DNA from: Vitellaria paradoxa
Lineage: Eukaryota > Streptophyta > Magnoliopsida > Ericales > Sapotaceae
NCBI GenBank assembly: GCA_019916065.1
Contig: CM034233.1
Coordinates: forward strand, 40,464,862-40,528,861
Reading direction: 5' to 3'
DNA length: 64,000 nucleotides
The stretch's first letter is position 1, and every line of letters starts with the position of its first letter. The notes beneath the pieces are model-generated. The model was not told where the DNA came from, did not search any database, and saw only the letters and a program-made list of their open reading frames with translations. This document shows, one piece after another, positions 45,195 through 57,414 of the stretch. A program made the position numbers and the translations under genes.

Positions 45195-46060
45195 ATGTCT
45201 TTCAGTCCAGTAGCAGTACTTTTAAGTCAGAATAAATTAACTAGACCTAACTATATAGACTGGAAAAGAAATTTGAACATTGTCTTAATTGTAGAAGAGC
45301 ATAGTTTTGTTTTGACTAATCCATGCCCTCCTAAACCTGATGTAAATGCACCCCAAACTGAACAAGATGCTTATAAGAAGTGGGTAAAGTCTAATGATAT
45401 GGTGAGATGTTACATTCTAGCTTCCATATCTAGTGACTTGTCTAAACAACATGAGATGATGCCTACTGCTACTGACATGATGTTAAGCCTATCTGAGATG
45501 TTCGTTGAAAATGATAGGACTCGGAGGTTGGCTATCATCAGTGAGGTAATGAACACTCACCAAGTTGAAGAGACTCCAGTGCAGGATCATATACTAAAGA
45601 TGATTGCACTATTTCGAGAAATAGAGAAATTAGGTGGAACATACAATGCTGAGGAGGAGATTGATATGGTTCTAGCTACCTTGGCGCCTTCTTTTAAGCC
45701 ATTTAAACTCAACTACACAATGAGCAAAAGAGATTGCTCATTGACTGAGTTGATGAATGAGCTGATGGCGGCAAAATCAATTCCAAAACCTGCACCAAGT
45801 GTTCATCTAACTCATGGGGCATCCTCTTCTGCTAATCTCAATCCTAAAAGGAAGGCAATTAAGAAAAAGAAGAGCGAGCCCAAGAAAGCAGCTAAGTAAG
45901 GGGTGGCACAAAATCAAGTAAAGGAAAATAAACCTAAGGGAAAGTGTTTCCACTATGGGTAGAAGGGGCATTGTGGAAGAGGAACTTCCCAGCATAATCG
46001 GCAAAGTCTGTACAGGCCAAGGCCAAGGGGATAGTTGGAACCTCAGGTAAAATTCTCGTC
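45195..46060 (+). pseudogene. gag of copia A
   Basis: ATG at 45195 gives MSFSPVAVLLSQNKLTRPNY, then WKRNLNIVLIVEEHSFVL, MVRCYILASISSDLSKQHE, TDMMLSLSEMFVENDRTRRL and DMVLATLAPSFKPFKLNY, colinear with B1's gag. The first 235 codons are open to a TAA at 45897, followed by a Lys-rich segment and a degenerate knuckle CFHYG-stop-KGHC near 45945 in which the second Cys is Tyr. Relative to B1 the capsid part is well preserved, so A is probably the younger copia. The ATG is 175 bp downstream of the C insertion site. Confidence 0.9.
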
Positions 46061-46079
46061 ATTGAAACTTGTTTAGTGG

Positions 46080-47575
46080 CTAATTCTACAGATTCCTGGA
46101 TAGTAAATTCTGGAGCCACTAATCATATTTGCAATTCAATGCCGGGGTTCCAGGAAACCAGGGCACTAAATGATGAAGAAGTCAGTCTTAGGTTGGAAAC
46201 TGGCACAACAGTTGCAGACAGAGCATTAGGAGTAGTTACTTTGTTTTTTTGATGCATTCAGAACTTTAGTTTTAGAGAATTGTTTATTTGTACTTGAACT
46301 TAGACGTAATTTGATTTCAGTTAGTAGCTTGAATAATTATGGATATTCAGTTATTTTTTATTCTACTATGGTAAACAAAAAGAATAAAACGTTTATTTGT
46401 TCTGGTACAATGGTTGACAATTTATACTGTTTGCATCCTAAAATAAACTCACGGCATGACACAGAGCTGAATAACAAAACTAATCACCACAAGAGGATTA
46501 AGCTATCCCAAACTAATTAAACGTATCTATGGCACTTATGTCTAGGTCATATAAATCTAGATAGGATCCAAAGACTGGTTAAAAGTAGACCTTTAGATTC
46601 ACTAGTTATTGAACCACTACTAGTATGCGAATCCTGTCTAGAAGGTAAAATGGCCAAGAGACCTTTAAATGCTAAAGGCAATAGAGCCACATAACCTTTG
46701 GCATTAGTACATTCTAATGTATGTGGATCCATGAACATACAAGCTAGAGGGGGTTTCGAATATTTCATCACATTTGTTAATGATTATTCAACGTATGGCT
46801 ATATGTATCTAATGCACTGTAAGTCTGAAGTTTTTGAAAAATTTAGAATCTTTCAGGCGAAAGTGGAAAAGCAATTAGGAAAACACAAAAAGTCACTTCG
46901 ATCTAATCGAGGTGGCGAATACCTCCTTAATGAGTTTAGGGACTATTTATTAGATGATGGGATACTTTCCTAATTAGCTGCACTAGGGACTCCCCAGCAA
47001 AATGGTGTAATAGAAAGGAGAAACAAAACTCTACTTGATATGGTGAGGTCAATGATGAGTTATTCAACACTGCCCATCTCGTTTTGGGTTTATGCCTTAG
47101 AAACAACCATGTATCTTCTAAACTTGGATCCATCTAAGCCAATTCTTAGTACACCCTTGCAATTGTGAAATGGAAATAAACCTAGTTTATGCCATATACA
47201 CATTTGGGGCTCTCCAGCACATTTGCTAAAGGAAAAAGCTGACAAATTGGAACCTAGGTCTGAAGTTTGCCTATTTATAGGATATCCTAAAGGAACGAGA
47301 GGAGGTCTTTTTTATAGTCCTGAAGAAAAGAAAGTATTTGTTAGCACAAATGCCACTTTTGTTGAGGAAGACTATATGAGAGATTTCAAACCTAGAAGTA
47401 AGGTAGTTCTTGAAGAATTATCTAACAATGCTAGTGCTATTCCTATTCCTATTCAGATTAATGAATCAATTCCTAATCCAGAGTCTGTTAGTCAACCTAA
47501 ACTAGTTACAGAACATCAATCACCAGCGCTTCGTCATAGTGGAGGACAATTAGATGTCCATCTAGATACATGTTA
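46080..47575 (+). pseudogene. Protease and integrase of copia A
   Basis: Protease DSWIVNSGATNHICNS (46090-46140) has Asn-Ser-Gly-Ala-Thr where D-S-G-A-T is expected, so the catalytic Asp is changed. GAG-pre-integrase LCLGHINLDRIQRLVKS is near 46530-46585. Integrase: CESCLEGKMAKRPL, FEYFITFVNDYSTYGYMYL (46757-46815), SNRGGEYLLNEFRDYLLD (second Asp replaced by Asn, 46890-46960), TPQQNGVIERRNKTLLDM (Glu present, 46990-47045), then CLFIGYPKGTRGGLFYSPEE (47265-47330). Stops at 46518 (probable Gln), 46693, 46972 and 47166. Confidence 0.9.
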
Positions 47576-47619
47576 ATTGGAGAGTCTTGTCAGGCAGTCT
47601 CTAATGAACATAAATTAGA

Positions 47620-49200
47620 TCCCACTAGTTATGATGAAGCAATGAATGATGTGGATGCAGATAGTTGACACAAAGCTATGAAATCAGAGATGAGTTCTAT
47701 GTACTCAAATAAAGTCTAGGAAATTGTAAACAAACCTAAAAGGATCAAACCCATTGGGTGTAAATGGGTCTACAAGAGAAAGACAGGGGTAGATGGGAAG
47801 GTGGAAACCTTCAAGGGTAGGGGTGTTGTGAAAGGTTATACTTAGAAAGAATGAATCGATTATGAGGAAACCTTCTCGCCAGTAGCCATGCTTAAGTCTA
47901 TTAGGAATCTCTTATCCATTGTAACAAATCTAGACTATGAGATTTGGCAAATGGATGTTAACACTGCCTTTCTAAATGATGATCTTGATGAAAACATCTA
48001 TATGATACAACCAGATGGTTTTATAGCTGAGGGCCAAGAACACAAGGTCTGCAAATTGTAGAAGTCTATCTATGGGCTTAAACAAGCTTCTAGATCATGG
48101 AACATCAAATTTGATCAGGCAATTAAATCATTTTGTTTTGAGCAAAATCCTAATGAACCTTATGTCTATAAGAGGATAGACAGCCGGTTGATAGTGTTTC
48201 TGGTCTTATATGTTGATGATATCCTACTCAGTGGGAATGATGTGGGAGTATTATCAATAGTTAAAGTCTGGTTATCAAGTAAATTTGATATGAAAGACCT
48301 GCGAGAAGCCAGTTATATCGTTGGGATCAAGTTATTACGAGATCGCAAGAATAGGATATTAGGTTTATCCTAAGCTACTTACATAGACAAAATACTGGTC
48401 AAGCACTCTATACAAGACTCCAAGAAAGGATTATTTTCTTTTAGACATGGGATTGGCCTATCTCATGATCAGTCCCCTAAGACTCCTCAAGAGATAGAGA
48501 GTATGAAACGAGTTCCTTATGCTTCAGCAGTAGGAAGTTTAATGTTTGCTATGCTATGCACTAGACCAGATATTTGCTATGCAGTAGGAATGGTCAATAG
48601 ATACCAGTCCAATCCAGGGCCAAAGCATTGGGTTACAGTAAAGCATATACTTAAGTTTCTTCGGAGAGTAAGAGATTATATACTTGTATATTCCAGTGAA
48701 GATCCTCTACCCATTGGGTGTATAGATTCTAATTTTTACGTTGAAAGAGATAACAGAAAATCCATTTCAGGCTATGTGTTTACCTTGGGTGGTGGAGCTG
48801 TAAGTTGGAGGAGTGTGAAGCAAACATGCATCTCAGATTCCACTATGGAAGCTGAATATGTAGCTGCTTCAGAAGCGGCAAAAGAGGCTATGTGGCTTTG
48901 TAAGTTCCTTGGAACTTAATGTGGTTCCCAGTGTTAATATGCCTATTGTTCTTTGTTGTGATAATAGTGGGGCAGTAGCACAGTCAAAAGAACCCAGACA
49001 TCACAAGAAAGGAAAACACATAAAAAGGAAATATCATTTAGTAGGAGACTTAGTTCAGAAAGGTGAAGTGATTGTATCCAAGATTGCATTAGCAGAGAAT
49101 CTAGCTAATCCATTCACGAAGACCTTAGCAGCTAAGAGCTTTGATCATCATGTTTATGATGTGGGCATTCGTCATATGCCTGAAATGCTTGAGGGCAAGT
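47620..49200 (+). pseudogene. Reverse transcriptase-RNase H of copia A
   Basis: RT: GCKWVYKRKTGVDGKVETFK, QMDVNTAFLNDDLDENIYMI, KSIYGLKQASRSWNIKFDQA, and an intact catalytic VLYVDDILLSGND (48206-48245). Then ILVKHSI, MKRVPYASAVGSLMFAMLCT (48503-48560) and TRPDICYAVGMVNRYQSNPG. RNase H: SWRSVKQTCISDSTMEAEYV (48805-48865), VLCCDNSGAVAQSKEPRHHK (48950-49010) and NLANPFTKTLAAKSFDHHVY. The pol end is about 49198, at the polypurine tract. Stops at 47667, 47719, 47845, 48058 and 48371; a small frame change near 48900. Confidence 0.92.
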
Positions 49201-49207
49201 GGGAGAT
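49191..49207 (+). promoter_or_regulatory. Polypurine tract of copia A
   Basis: GAGGGCAAGTGGGAGAT lies just before the LTR start TGTCAGACTTATATTAC. It matches the AAGTGGGAGA tract seen in B1 (8535-8545, minus) and typical of this copia group. Confidence 0.85.
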
Positions 49208-49678
49208 TGTCAGACTTATATTACATTTGTGCCCTTGAAAATATGTTTTTGTAATAACTTTTTATTTTATTTTCTAGTTATAATAAAATATTTATATATT
49301 TAAACATACATTATTGTCCTTTATTTATAAAGTATGTGATTTAAGTATTGGGCATAAGATGTCAATACAGAAAGATTTAAATCACAAGTTTTATAAATTA
49401 AAGAAAAATTCACAGCTATTAATAAAACAGGCAATTGATTATGTTAAAGTTGTAACTTTTCTACTTCTTGATTGGTTGATTTATCTTGATCACTAAAGTA
49501 GTGACTTTGAGTGGGAAAGTTAATATATATATGTGATATACATATTGAAATGACTGTTGTAAATTATGATCTGGTTTAATAAATGTCATTGATCATAATT
49601 TACTAAAACTCGAATAAACCTTAATTCTTAGTTTGTAATGGACTCACATTCATGAATTAAATCTATTTGAGTTATCAC

Positions 49679-52323
49679 TATCACGCCTCGGGTTTCATAA
49701 CCCAAAGAGTGAGTAAATTACATACATAGCATGCATAGAATAACCATTCCCTAATCAGAGCATTACAACACCCCTGAAGCAACATTCACACAAGACAACT
49801 ACAAAATATAATATAAATGATGCCTTGGCTATGGCCAGGCTACAAAGCTCCAACAATCATATTACCTTAAGACGTAAGGATAGGCCTTATGGCCTTTACA
49901 ACCCGATCAAATAAATTCTACTTTTAAATTTAATATTACAGACTCAAATGAAGATTTAAAACTTAAACAAATGAAAAATGAAATATCCACAACAGCAAAT
50001 GTGCTTCTAATCCCACCAAATGCCCACCTAATTGTTAGGATCTGCTCCTGGAACAGAATTTGTAGGGACGTGAGCACTCATCCACTTATGCTCACGAAGC
50101 ATCATAAAAGCATATATAATATGTAAAGTCATAATGTAAAACTAATAGTTATTAATTCAATAGATCTCATCAAGGTTAAGCTACTATACAACTCAAATCC
50201 TCTTATATAAAGACATTACAACATTATCAAATTAAACCTTATATAAATATGTGTCATACTTCGTCAAGTTAAATCTCTTTTCTCTACTCAATTAATTCCA
50301 CATAATCAACTCAGCATAATTGTCCTCATCCGTATCTCATTCTCCTATTAGTCACGGGGTGTGCACAACTAACGTCGTTGTTATAGGCCACGATTAGCCT
50401 TACTTACATGTCGTCATTATAGGCTATAATAGCCAGGTCACGATTAACCTTATTTACACATTGTCGTTAAAGGCTATAAGAGCCAGGCCACGATTAGCCT
50501 TATTTACACGTCATCATTAAAGGCTATAAGAGTCAGGCCACGATTAGCCTTATTTACATGTCGTCGTTAAAGGCTATAAGAGCCAAGCCACGATTAGCCT
50601 TATTTACCCGTCATGTTGTAGGCTACTAACCTACTAGCATGAAAACCAATCCCTAGGGTAATCTTAGTAGCCTCCTTGTTTTCATTACCCACCAATCACG
50701 TGTCTCATTACCCTTCACATTTTCTCTTTTATACTTATCAATTTCATCTTCATGATTATCTCTACATATCATTCAACTATCGTCTCACTCAAACGTGTAA
50801 TCAACAATATCATTACAATAACCAACATATAATTCCAAGTTCAATAAAGGCTCATAATAATTGTATTATTCACTTATCATAACCAATTCTCATTTCCATA
50901 TCACATGAACATTTCATTCTAGCATCTATTCTTCCATTTAACATAATTGCTGCTTATTCAATTCAAATATCCCTTTATTGTATCATTATCTCATTCCTTT
51001 ATCATATTTCTTACACCTTTTTAGCTTAACGTAATATACAATTGACAAGTTCATCATAATCAATCATGGAACATATAAATTAAATTTTGACGAAAAATAT
51101 TAAACCAACATGTCTTAAAACCAATTTTTCCATTCAAAGGTTGATTTTCATACTTTAATCCATACACTTTTCACTTATTCAATCATTCAAGGTTGATTAT
51201 CTCATGTTCTAAAGTCTAAGTATTGAACCATACAAGTTTTTACACTACACAAAAAAACTAGAGTTCTGGACAAGGGATCAAGGGCGCCATACAAGGGTCA
51301 TGGGCGCCCCATATAAGTTTATGGGTGCCCCTCTGTTGTCCATAATGTTACTCTATTCCGGTTCAAGCTCTAGCTCATGTTTTTAGGTTTCAAACTTTAC
51401 CAAATCCAATATTTAACATAATACCTCATTTTCTTGAGTTGTTTAGGACCTAGAAGACTCTAAAAAGTCCATCAAAACAAGTTTTAATTCATTCATTTCT
51501 TCAATACAAAAATCTTGAGTCTACCTATACTTATATATATACACAACCATCAATCCATGCAAATTCCATCTCCATAGTTTCCAAATCTTAAATAAATTTC
51601 ATGGAAACATTTACTAGCTCAAAAACATCTCATATATGCTAAAATAAGGCTAGAAATCCCTACCTTAAACTTGAACAAAGTGGATCAAGTAAAGTGATGA
51701 ATTCCCAGTTTTGGCTCCCAACTTTGACTTGATTGATCTCTTCACCCTTTGATCCAAACAACAAACAAAATACACGAAAATGTTCCTTAAGAACTCAATT
51801 TCAATCCCTTGAAATTAATTTACATTTGGTTAGGGCTTGAGCAACTTACCAACCTTTCAAATTTTTCCTTGGTTTCCACTTCCTCTCCCGGTTCTCCTCC
51901 AACACCCCAAAAATCTCTCTCCCTCTCTCCTCAAATATACATATATACAAGCTTAGCTTAACCCCCAAGCATTCTACAGGAGCCTAGTCACCTTTCCCAA
52001 ACCCTACAAACCTAGAGTTTAGGTTGGGCTCTCGACCGACAAACTAGAGAACACCATATCGTTGACTGTCTGCACAAGTGGAGTGCCCCTCATGGACCAT
52101 GGGCGCCTGTCCTAGAGCCTTGGACGCCCCTCTCCAATCTTGGGCGCCCCTATGCATGCCCTCAAGTCAAAATGCTGACTTTTGAGCTATTTTGCCCATT
52201 TCTTCCAAAATTCAAACTCTTAAGTCATCTCTAATGACTAATATTACTTAATTAACATGTTATCATACTCAAACATGTTAAAAACCATCAAATTACACTA
52301 ATATAAAAATTTGGGATATTACA
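49679..52323 (-). mobile_element. Tekay-like solo LTR K
   Basis: This 2,645-bp insert in A's 3' LTR has no internal coding region. On the minus strand it begins TGTAATATCCCAAATTTT and ends GGCGTGATA, the same termini style as C (TGTAATACCC...TGTGACA). It is flanked by ATCAC (49674-49678) and ATCAT (52324-52328), a 5-bp duplication with one mismatch. A solo LTR forms when the two LTRs of a full element recombine. It carries a 50-bp minisatellite and GGGCGCC words (51285-51330, 52100-52155). Confidence 0.88.
50374..50623 (-). repeat. 50-bp tandem repeat, five copies
   Basis: The word CCACGATTAGCCT (with one or two changes) occurs at 50388, 50438, 50488, 50538 and 50588, so the period is exactly 50. 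The unit also contains AAAGGCTATAAGAGCCAGG. It lies in solo LTR K at the place where J has a 40-bp repeat and C has none. Confidence 0.92.
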
Positions 52324-53349
52324 ATCATGGAGTAAGACCTTATAAACAGTTAAAACCTTGATGACTTGGAGATTTAATTTCATGAATCGTGGGAACATAT
52401 ACTTGCAAGATGGAATCCATTTTTGATATGCTCACTTAAACTATTTATCATTTTGATCATTAAATCTGTGGTCGCAGTTTATTCAATAAATTGTTTATTA
52501 AATAACAATATTTATGTGTAAATTGTTTACAAATATAGAAATATTGAGAATGATCAAGGTTTGGATAAATAGTGACTTAGGGTTAAATATGTAATTTAAG
52601 GGGCTTGACATTTAAAATTAGCCTAGCTTAATTATGAGCTTGTAATTGAGGGTTAATTAAGTGGATATTATTGGTCTAAGACCAAAATTCATTTTATTAA
52701 AAGGTGTTTTAATTAAATAAATTTTAACATGGACAGCTAGAATGTAGCCTAGGACTTTTAGTGAAATAGCCCGGGGTTAATTTAAAGGATAATGGGATGT
52801 CATGAGATGATAGGGCCCAAAATCTTTTAAGTTAGAGTTAGGAATCCATGGGCCTTCAGTCTCCAAGCTAGCTCAATTTAATCTCGATGGGTCAGGTCCA
52901 GTTGGCTTATTATTTATAATTTATTTTATTTGAAAAATAAATTATAAATATTATAAACAACTAATGTATGTTTAGATAAGATAGTATAGTTGAGAAATAT
53001 TCTCTCAGATTGAGAAATTTTCTCAGGATACCATATCTTCTAAATATATTATACGTTAGGAAGATATATACATCGGATATATGTGAGAGTGAATAAGAGA
53101 TTATCTCTATAGTTGATAGATTTTCTTTGATACAGATTCTGTATCTCTCTCTATATATCTCTTTTATATATAGATAAGCCATTAGACCTGAAGAAGGTAA
53201 CCATACACGTCCATCTAGAGAGAGAAATGAGAATAGTTTGGAAGGCTGAATCACTAAAGAGAAGGTTTTTTCTACTGTGCATCTGAAATTTTTAAAGATT
53301 ACAACCTTTAAATTGAGGTATTTTTCTCAATCCTATGCTATGAAAACCA

Positions 53350-54468
53350 TCAAGTGTTTCATATGTAGGAGTTATGAATCTAAGTATTGATCAATCTAGA
53401 TTTGTTCACAGTCAGTGATGAGACGGGGACATCTCAACTAAAACATTATAACATTTTAGATTTCTATGTGATAGAATGATTTATCTCAATCATTAGAGTA
53501 GTGGACTCTAAATCTAAAGTGTTAGTATGGAAGATACTGAATGGGACAACAATAAGAAACATATCTACGCTACGCTATCCACATTGATATATTTCTTTTG
53601 TTCACTCCAAGCAGCTGCTCTAAATCCTGAGATAGTGATGGACACTATTTTATGCAATGATGACTCTAATTCATCAAGAGTGAGGCTGATTATCATTAGG
53701 CTAATACCTCAGTGTTTTGGGAAGTCATTACATAAAGTTAGGAAACATACACTATCAAGAAGGAATCCACAATCTATTTTGAAATAAGGATATTGTCCAT
53801 ATTAAGAATATATTAACTAATCATTAAATCCGAATCCAGTCATCTTAATAATATGTTATTAAGATAGTGACCAACACAAAATGATTAGGATAATAGTTCT
53901 TAGAATATGGAGGGAGGTATCAATTAGAATTGAATAGCTTCTTAATTCTAATTGTCTCAATATCTGGTGGAGGGGCTTAATTGTAAACTTAATGAATGAA
54001 TAAGGTACTTTATAAGATTATTTCAATAAACTAAGATTGGAGTTCAATTATACCTTTTTAATAGAGTAAGGTATAATTATTAGGAGATGTATTTATAATT
54101 ATAAAATAATTATAAATAATTTCTTAATTAACTAACTTAAGTTTATTTGCACCTAAGTCCTATGCTCTTACCAATATAAAGGATCGGTCTGTTAAGTTGC
54201 CCACAACCCTCAACGTCAGAAAAATCTTGAAACGATCCAAATAGGACAAAGAGCAAAAAAATCTAGGAGTTTCAACTGTCGAGGCAGAAAAGTTTGAGAA
54301 GTTAAGATCAAATCAAGAAAGATAAAAGATCAATTTTATTTATTGATTTAATTTTTTTTTTCTTTTTTGTATTTTGAATACAATTGCATAAGGAGTTTAT
54401 ATTCTTTAATGCATGGCTAATCTGAAAAATTTTTGAAAGCCTTTTCCACTGTGTTCCTAATTCCTATA
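53350..54468 (+). repeat. Remaining part of the copia B2 LTR
   Basis: This continues the LTR that started at 30081-30251. It matches B1's LTR in inverted orientation (for example ATAGAATGATTTATCTCAAT at 53470 against 15550 inverted). It ends TTCCTATA, where CA is canonical, before the PBS. The ORF at 53527-53787 is LTR sequence. Confidence 0.88.
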
Positions 54469-54470
54469 AT

Positions 54471-54484
54471 TGGTATCAAAATGG
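54471..54484 (+). promoter_or_regulatory. Primer-binding site of copia B2
   Basis: TGGTATCAAAATGG corresponds to TGGTATCAGAG(C/T)GG with G-to-A changes. The position directly after the LTR end supports it. Confidence 0.75.
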
Positions 54485-56343
54485 TTTTGCATAATTTTTT
54501 ATAACTTTTTGTTAGTTCATGGATTTAATATTTATTTATTGCAAGGTGTATAGATCTGTCCAAAATATTAATTAAAATTAGATTTTAATTAATAAGAGGA
54601 GAAAAAAAAATCCTCACCAGAATTTTATTTTAATCTTGTTTTTTTTTTTTTTGTTTTAGCCAAAGAATTGGACAAGATAGAAAGAAAAAGTAATTCTGTA
54701 TTTTTTAAATTAAATATATATATATATATATTCCGACAACGCCAATCGGCGAGAGGAGAAGCATGATTGATGTCAAGTGTTTTTCCTGGAAAGAGGGCTT
54801 CCAGGTCCCCCTTTCTTTCTTCTTTTTTTTTTTTTTTTTCAAAAAAAAAAAAAAAAAAAAAACTAGGCGTGGGACCGCACACGTGTCTGACCCGAGGAAT
54901 GAACTTGACTGGATCAGAAACTTAGGGTTTGCCTTGAGTTTCAAGTCCATATTTATTTATTTTGCTAGCCTGCCAATTCCAAAAGATTGGAATTCCTTTG
55001 AATGGTAGTTTTGTAAATTTGATCTTGGGGAATGGCAACTAGTAGTTTTGTATATTTGATAGTCACTTTGTGGGTGACAACAGATCATGTTTTTTCCAAT
55101 GCCAAAGCTGGATGTGATTAAGGCACTGTTTGCTTACAAATTTTTTTAGAAACTTAATTATTTTGGCCTTTAGAGGTGCAAACGACCTCTTTTTGACTTC
55201 AAATTTTTTCTGTAGTCTTATAATAATATTATCTTTGATTTCAAAAATTAAAATTCATTTTTTGAATTTTTTTAGATATTTTTTTAAATTAATGGTTGTT
55301 TCAAGGCTATAGAAAATTTGATTTTAATTCAAACTAGCACCAAAATTTTTCTAATTTTCTTTTCTTCAATTAAGAATACGTTTTTGTTAGATTAAAATGT
55401 TGGGATCAAATATATACAAGATTTGGAGTTTAATAAAAGTTATTAACTTTAAATTACAATAAATTCATATTTTAGCAATTTTAAATGCTTTAATTATGAT
55501 TGTTGAGATATGTTGATAATATGCATGAGATGTATGTTTTGGATAATTACCAAAAAAAAAAAATGTATGTTGTGGATGATCTCTCTTTTGGTTGGTTAAT
55601 AGGATAGGTTGTATGTTTTACTGAAAGGGGTGTATAGGGTAGTAAACTTCGTTTTCCTATTTAGGGTAGGTTTATTGGTTTCTCTATTCTTCCTTATTGT
55701 TTAATTTTATTATTTTTTTTTTGAACTTTTGTACGCCCATTCATGGGCATAGGTTTTTTTTGTATAAAATATTGAATATTGAAGAATGAAGAAGAAGGAG
55801 AAGGAGATCTGAGTTGTAAGGTTTTCCCTTTTTTGGATATAGAACATAGTTAGCCATTTCCTATAATAGACCAAAACCAAAAGAGAGATGTTGATTTATT
55901 TTATGCTTATCTTAACTACATGTGATGTTATTTATGTTTGATAATATACAAATTATGCATGTAAATTGGAAAATTTTGTTTTTCTTAAATCCACGAATAT
56001 TAAAAGGAAATCATTCATAACTCATTTTCAAATTTTGGAAAAGAAAGTCTTTTTCAAAATAAAATTTTATTTTATGAGAATAAAAGGGAAGCAAGACTTG
56101 AATGATAATTTTTAAAATATCCTCAATTTAAAATTCAAGTGTTGGTCTTCCATTATCCATTCATAGTAAGATGAGGATAAGCATCTCGAGTCACCTTCAA
56201 GTGGCCCTTCCCTACGGAAGATGCTTATTCTCATCGGTTACAAGATTGAATCTCTTAGGATAAGGATGATTGAGTCAGGGTGAGGGTGATTATCCTTATG
56301 AGAGCACTTCCTTACAATGGTTGTCTTCCATTTGAGATAATAG
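54485..56343 (+). other. Leader of copia B2
   Basis: This is the inverted counterpart of B1's leader (12619-14598), with low-complexity T/A runs (54640, 54822-54860) and no supported ORF; the ORFs near 54625-55008 are read through the homopolymers. Similarity to B1 ends near 56343, just before gag would begin. It contains a micro-insertion at 55545-55562. Confidence 0.7.
55545..55562 (+). mobile_element. 18-bp micro-insertion with 15-bp duplication
   Basis: ATGTATGTTTTGGAT (55530-55544) and ATGTATGTTGTGGAT (55563-55577) flank AATTACC followed by eleven A. B1's corresponding leader (about 13650-13690, inverted) has the site once and no insert. It is the same tail type as the insert at 28825. 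Confidence 0.75.
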
Positions 56344-57414
56344 TGTCGATCATCGATTCTTTTGGAATACAAGTTTATTGTTATAGTTTTAGATGGAAGT
56401 GGACATAACATCAGTAGAATTGTAGCACACATTTTTAATAGGTTTGTCTTAACTACGGGAAATGGTTTAGTCCTAACTATGTATGCTAGTAACTTTGTGT
56501 GTATTAAACTGGACCCAATTGAGGTAATTATTTTATATTGACTTTATAAAATAATTTATATCTCATGTTTATTATGATTTCTTATACTCTTAATTTGGAT
56601 TATATTTTTAGACACGTGTATATAGTGATTGTTGCTTTAATTACACAAAGAATGAGATTCTATATATGAGTCAATAAACACAGTGGGTTAGGCAATGGCA
56701 TTGTATATATGGTGAACATTAATAGTTGAAGGAATCTGCATCCTGATAAATTAGAGTGATGATATCCCCTTAAGGAAGCTTATAAGTTTTGACTGTATCA
56801 AATCTTTGTAAGTGGATTTTAAATCGGATGCATCAAATAAGTCAAGTGAAAAGGTCTCAAGGAGAATAAGAAGCCAATTAAATTATATTATCAATAATTA
56901 AATTTAATTAGTGGATATTTGTAAACTTAACGTGGGAAGATAATAAGTGTTTAATATTAAGGCTCGAAAATATAATTTCGAATATTATTAAGAGTGCAAT
57001 TATAATTTTCTAGTAGAATCACTTATAATTTAAATAATTAAATCTTAATATGGGTGGGATTATATGATTTAATTACGTAGAAAGCATTTTTTATATTTGC
57101 CTAGTTTTCCTTGTTGTAACCTATAAATATTCCCTTTATTGGTAGTTAGGGTTACGTTTTCCAAGAAAATCCCTGGATGCTGCTAGAGATCCCAAAATTT
57201 GGTGAGAGAAAGTATTTTTGGAACATAGTAGAAGGCTAAAGGTTGAGATCAAGTAGTTGATTTGAAGTCTTTAGAGTTTTTGATCATCGTTTTTATCGAG
57301 ATCAAAGCATAAAGATCTTAAAGTTGTAATCTTCTTCTCGTAGAGAAGATCAGAAATTTTTTGTGTTGTTGATACACACTACAGTCATGATCTTGGGGTC
57401 TTTCATGTTTCCCA
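56344..57414 (+). repeat. LTR fragment F, probably copia
   Basis: This noncoding stretch between B2's leader and element E has LTR character: AT-rich, a TATA box CTATAAATATTCCC (57122-57129) followed by GGTTACGTTTTCC and a U5-like tail rich in GATC words, ending near TTTCATGTTTCCCA. No second copy or PBS is present, so family and left end are unresolved. No ORF of note. Confidence 0.45.

Larger units (their letters stand above)
30252..53349 (+). mobile_element. Ty1/copia element A, nearly complete, nested
   Basis: Element A inserted in the B2 LTR. Order: 5' LTR 30252-31749, initiator-Met PBS, leader (split by Tekay element C), gag, protease, integrase, RT, RNase H, polypurine tract, 3' LTR 49208-53349 (split by solo LTR K). 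With K and its duplication removed the 3' LTR is about 1,492 bp, against 1,498 for the 5' LTR. Flanks are GAAAG (30247-30251) and TCAAG (53350-53354): an imperfect 5-bp duplication sharing AAG. Confidence 0.88.
49208..53349 (+). repeat. 3' LTR of copia A, split by solo LTR K
   Basis: The LTR parts are 49208-49678 and 52324-53349; together they align with the 5' LTR 30252-31749 from end to end. The ORF at 52961-53254 (minus) is LTR sequence, not a gene. The sequence after 53349 is the remainder of the B2 LTR. Confidence 0.9.
30081..56343 (+). mobile_element. Ty1/copia element B2 with nested insertions
   Basis: This is a plus-strand relative of B1. Its LTR starts TACTAGGATATATGCCC (30081; TA for TG), is split after 171 bp by copia A, resumes at 53350 and ends at 54468, followed by PBS and leader to about 56343, where similarity to B1 stops. 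Its own coding region and 3' LTR are missing. It inserted into the RT of element D. Confidence 0.82.

Noticed and set aside
50372..50625. Regular 50-bp array as a CRISPR
   Set aside because: It is a plain tandem repeat with no unique spacers, inside a plant LTR.
54625..55008. ORFs with Phe or Lys runs around the T/A homopolymers in the B2 leader
   Set aside because: They are translations of poly-T/poly-A tracts in untranslated leader sequence.
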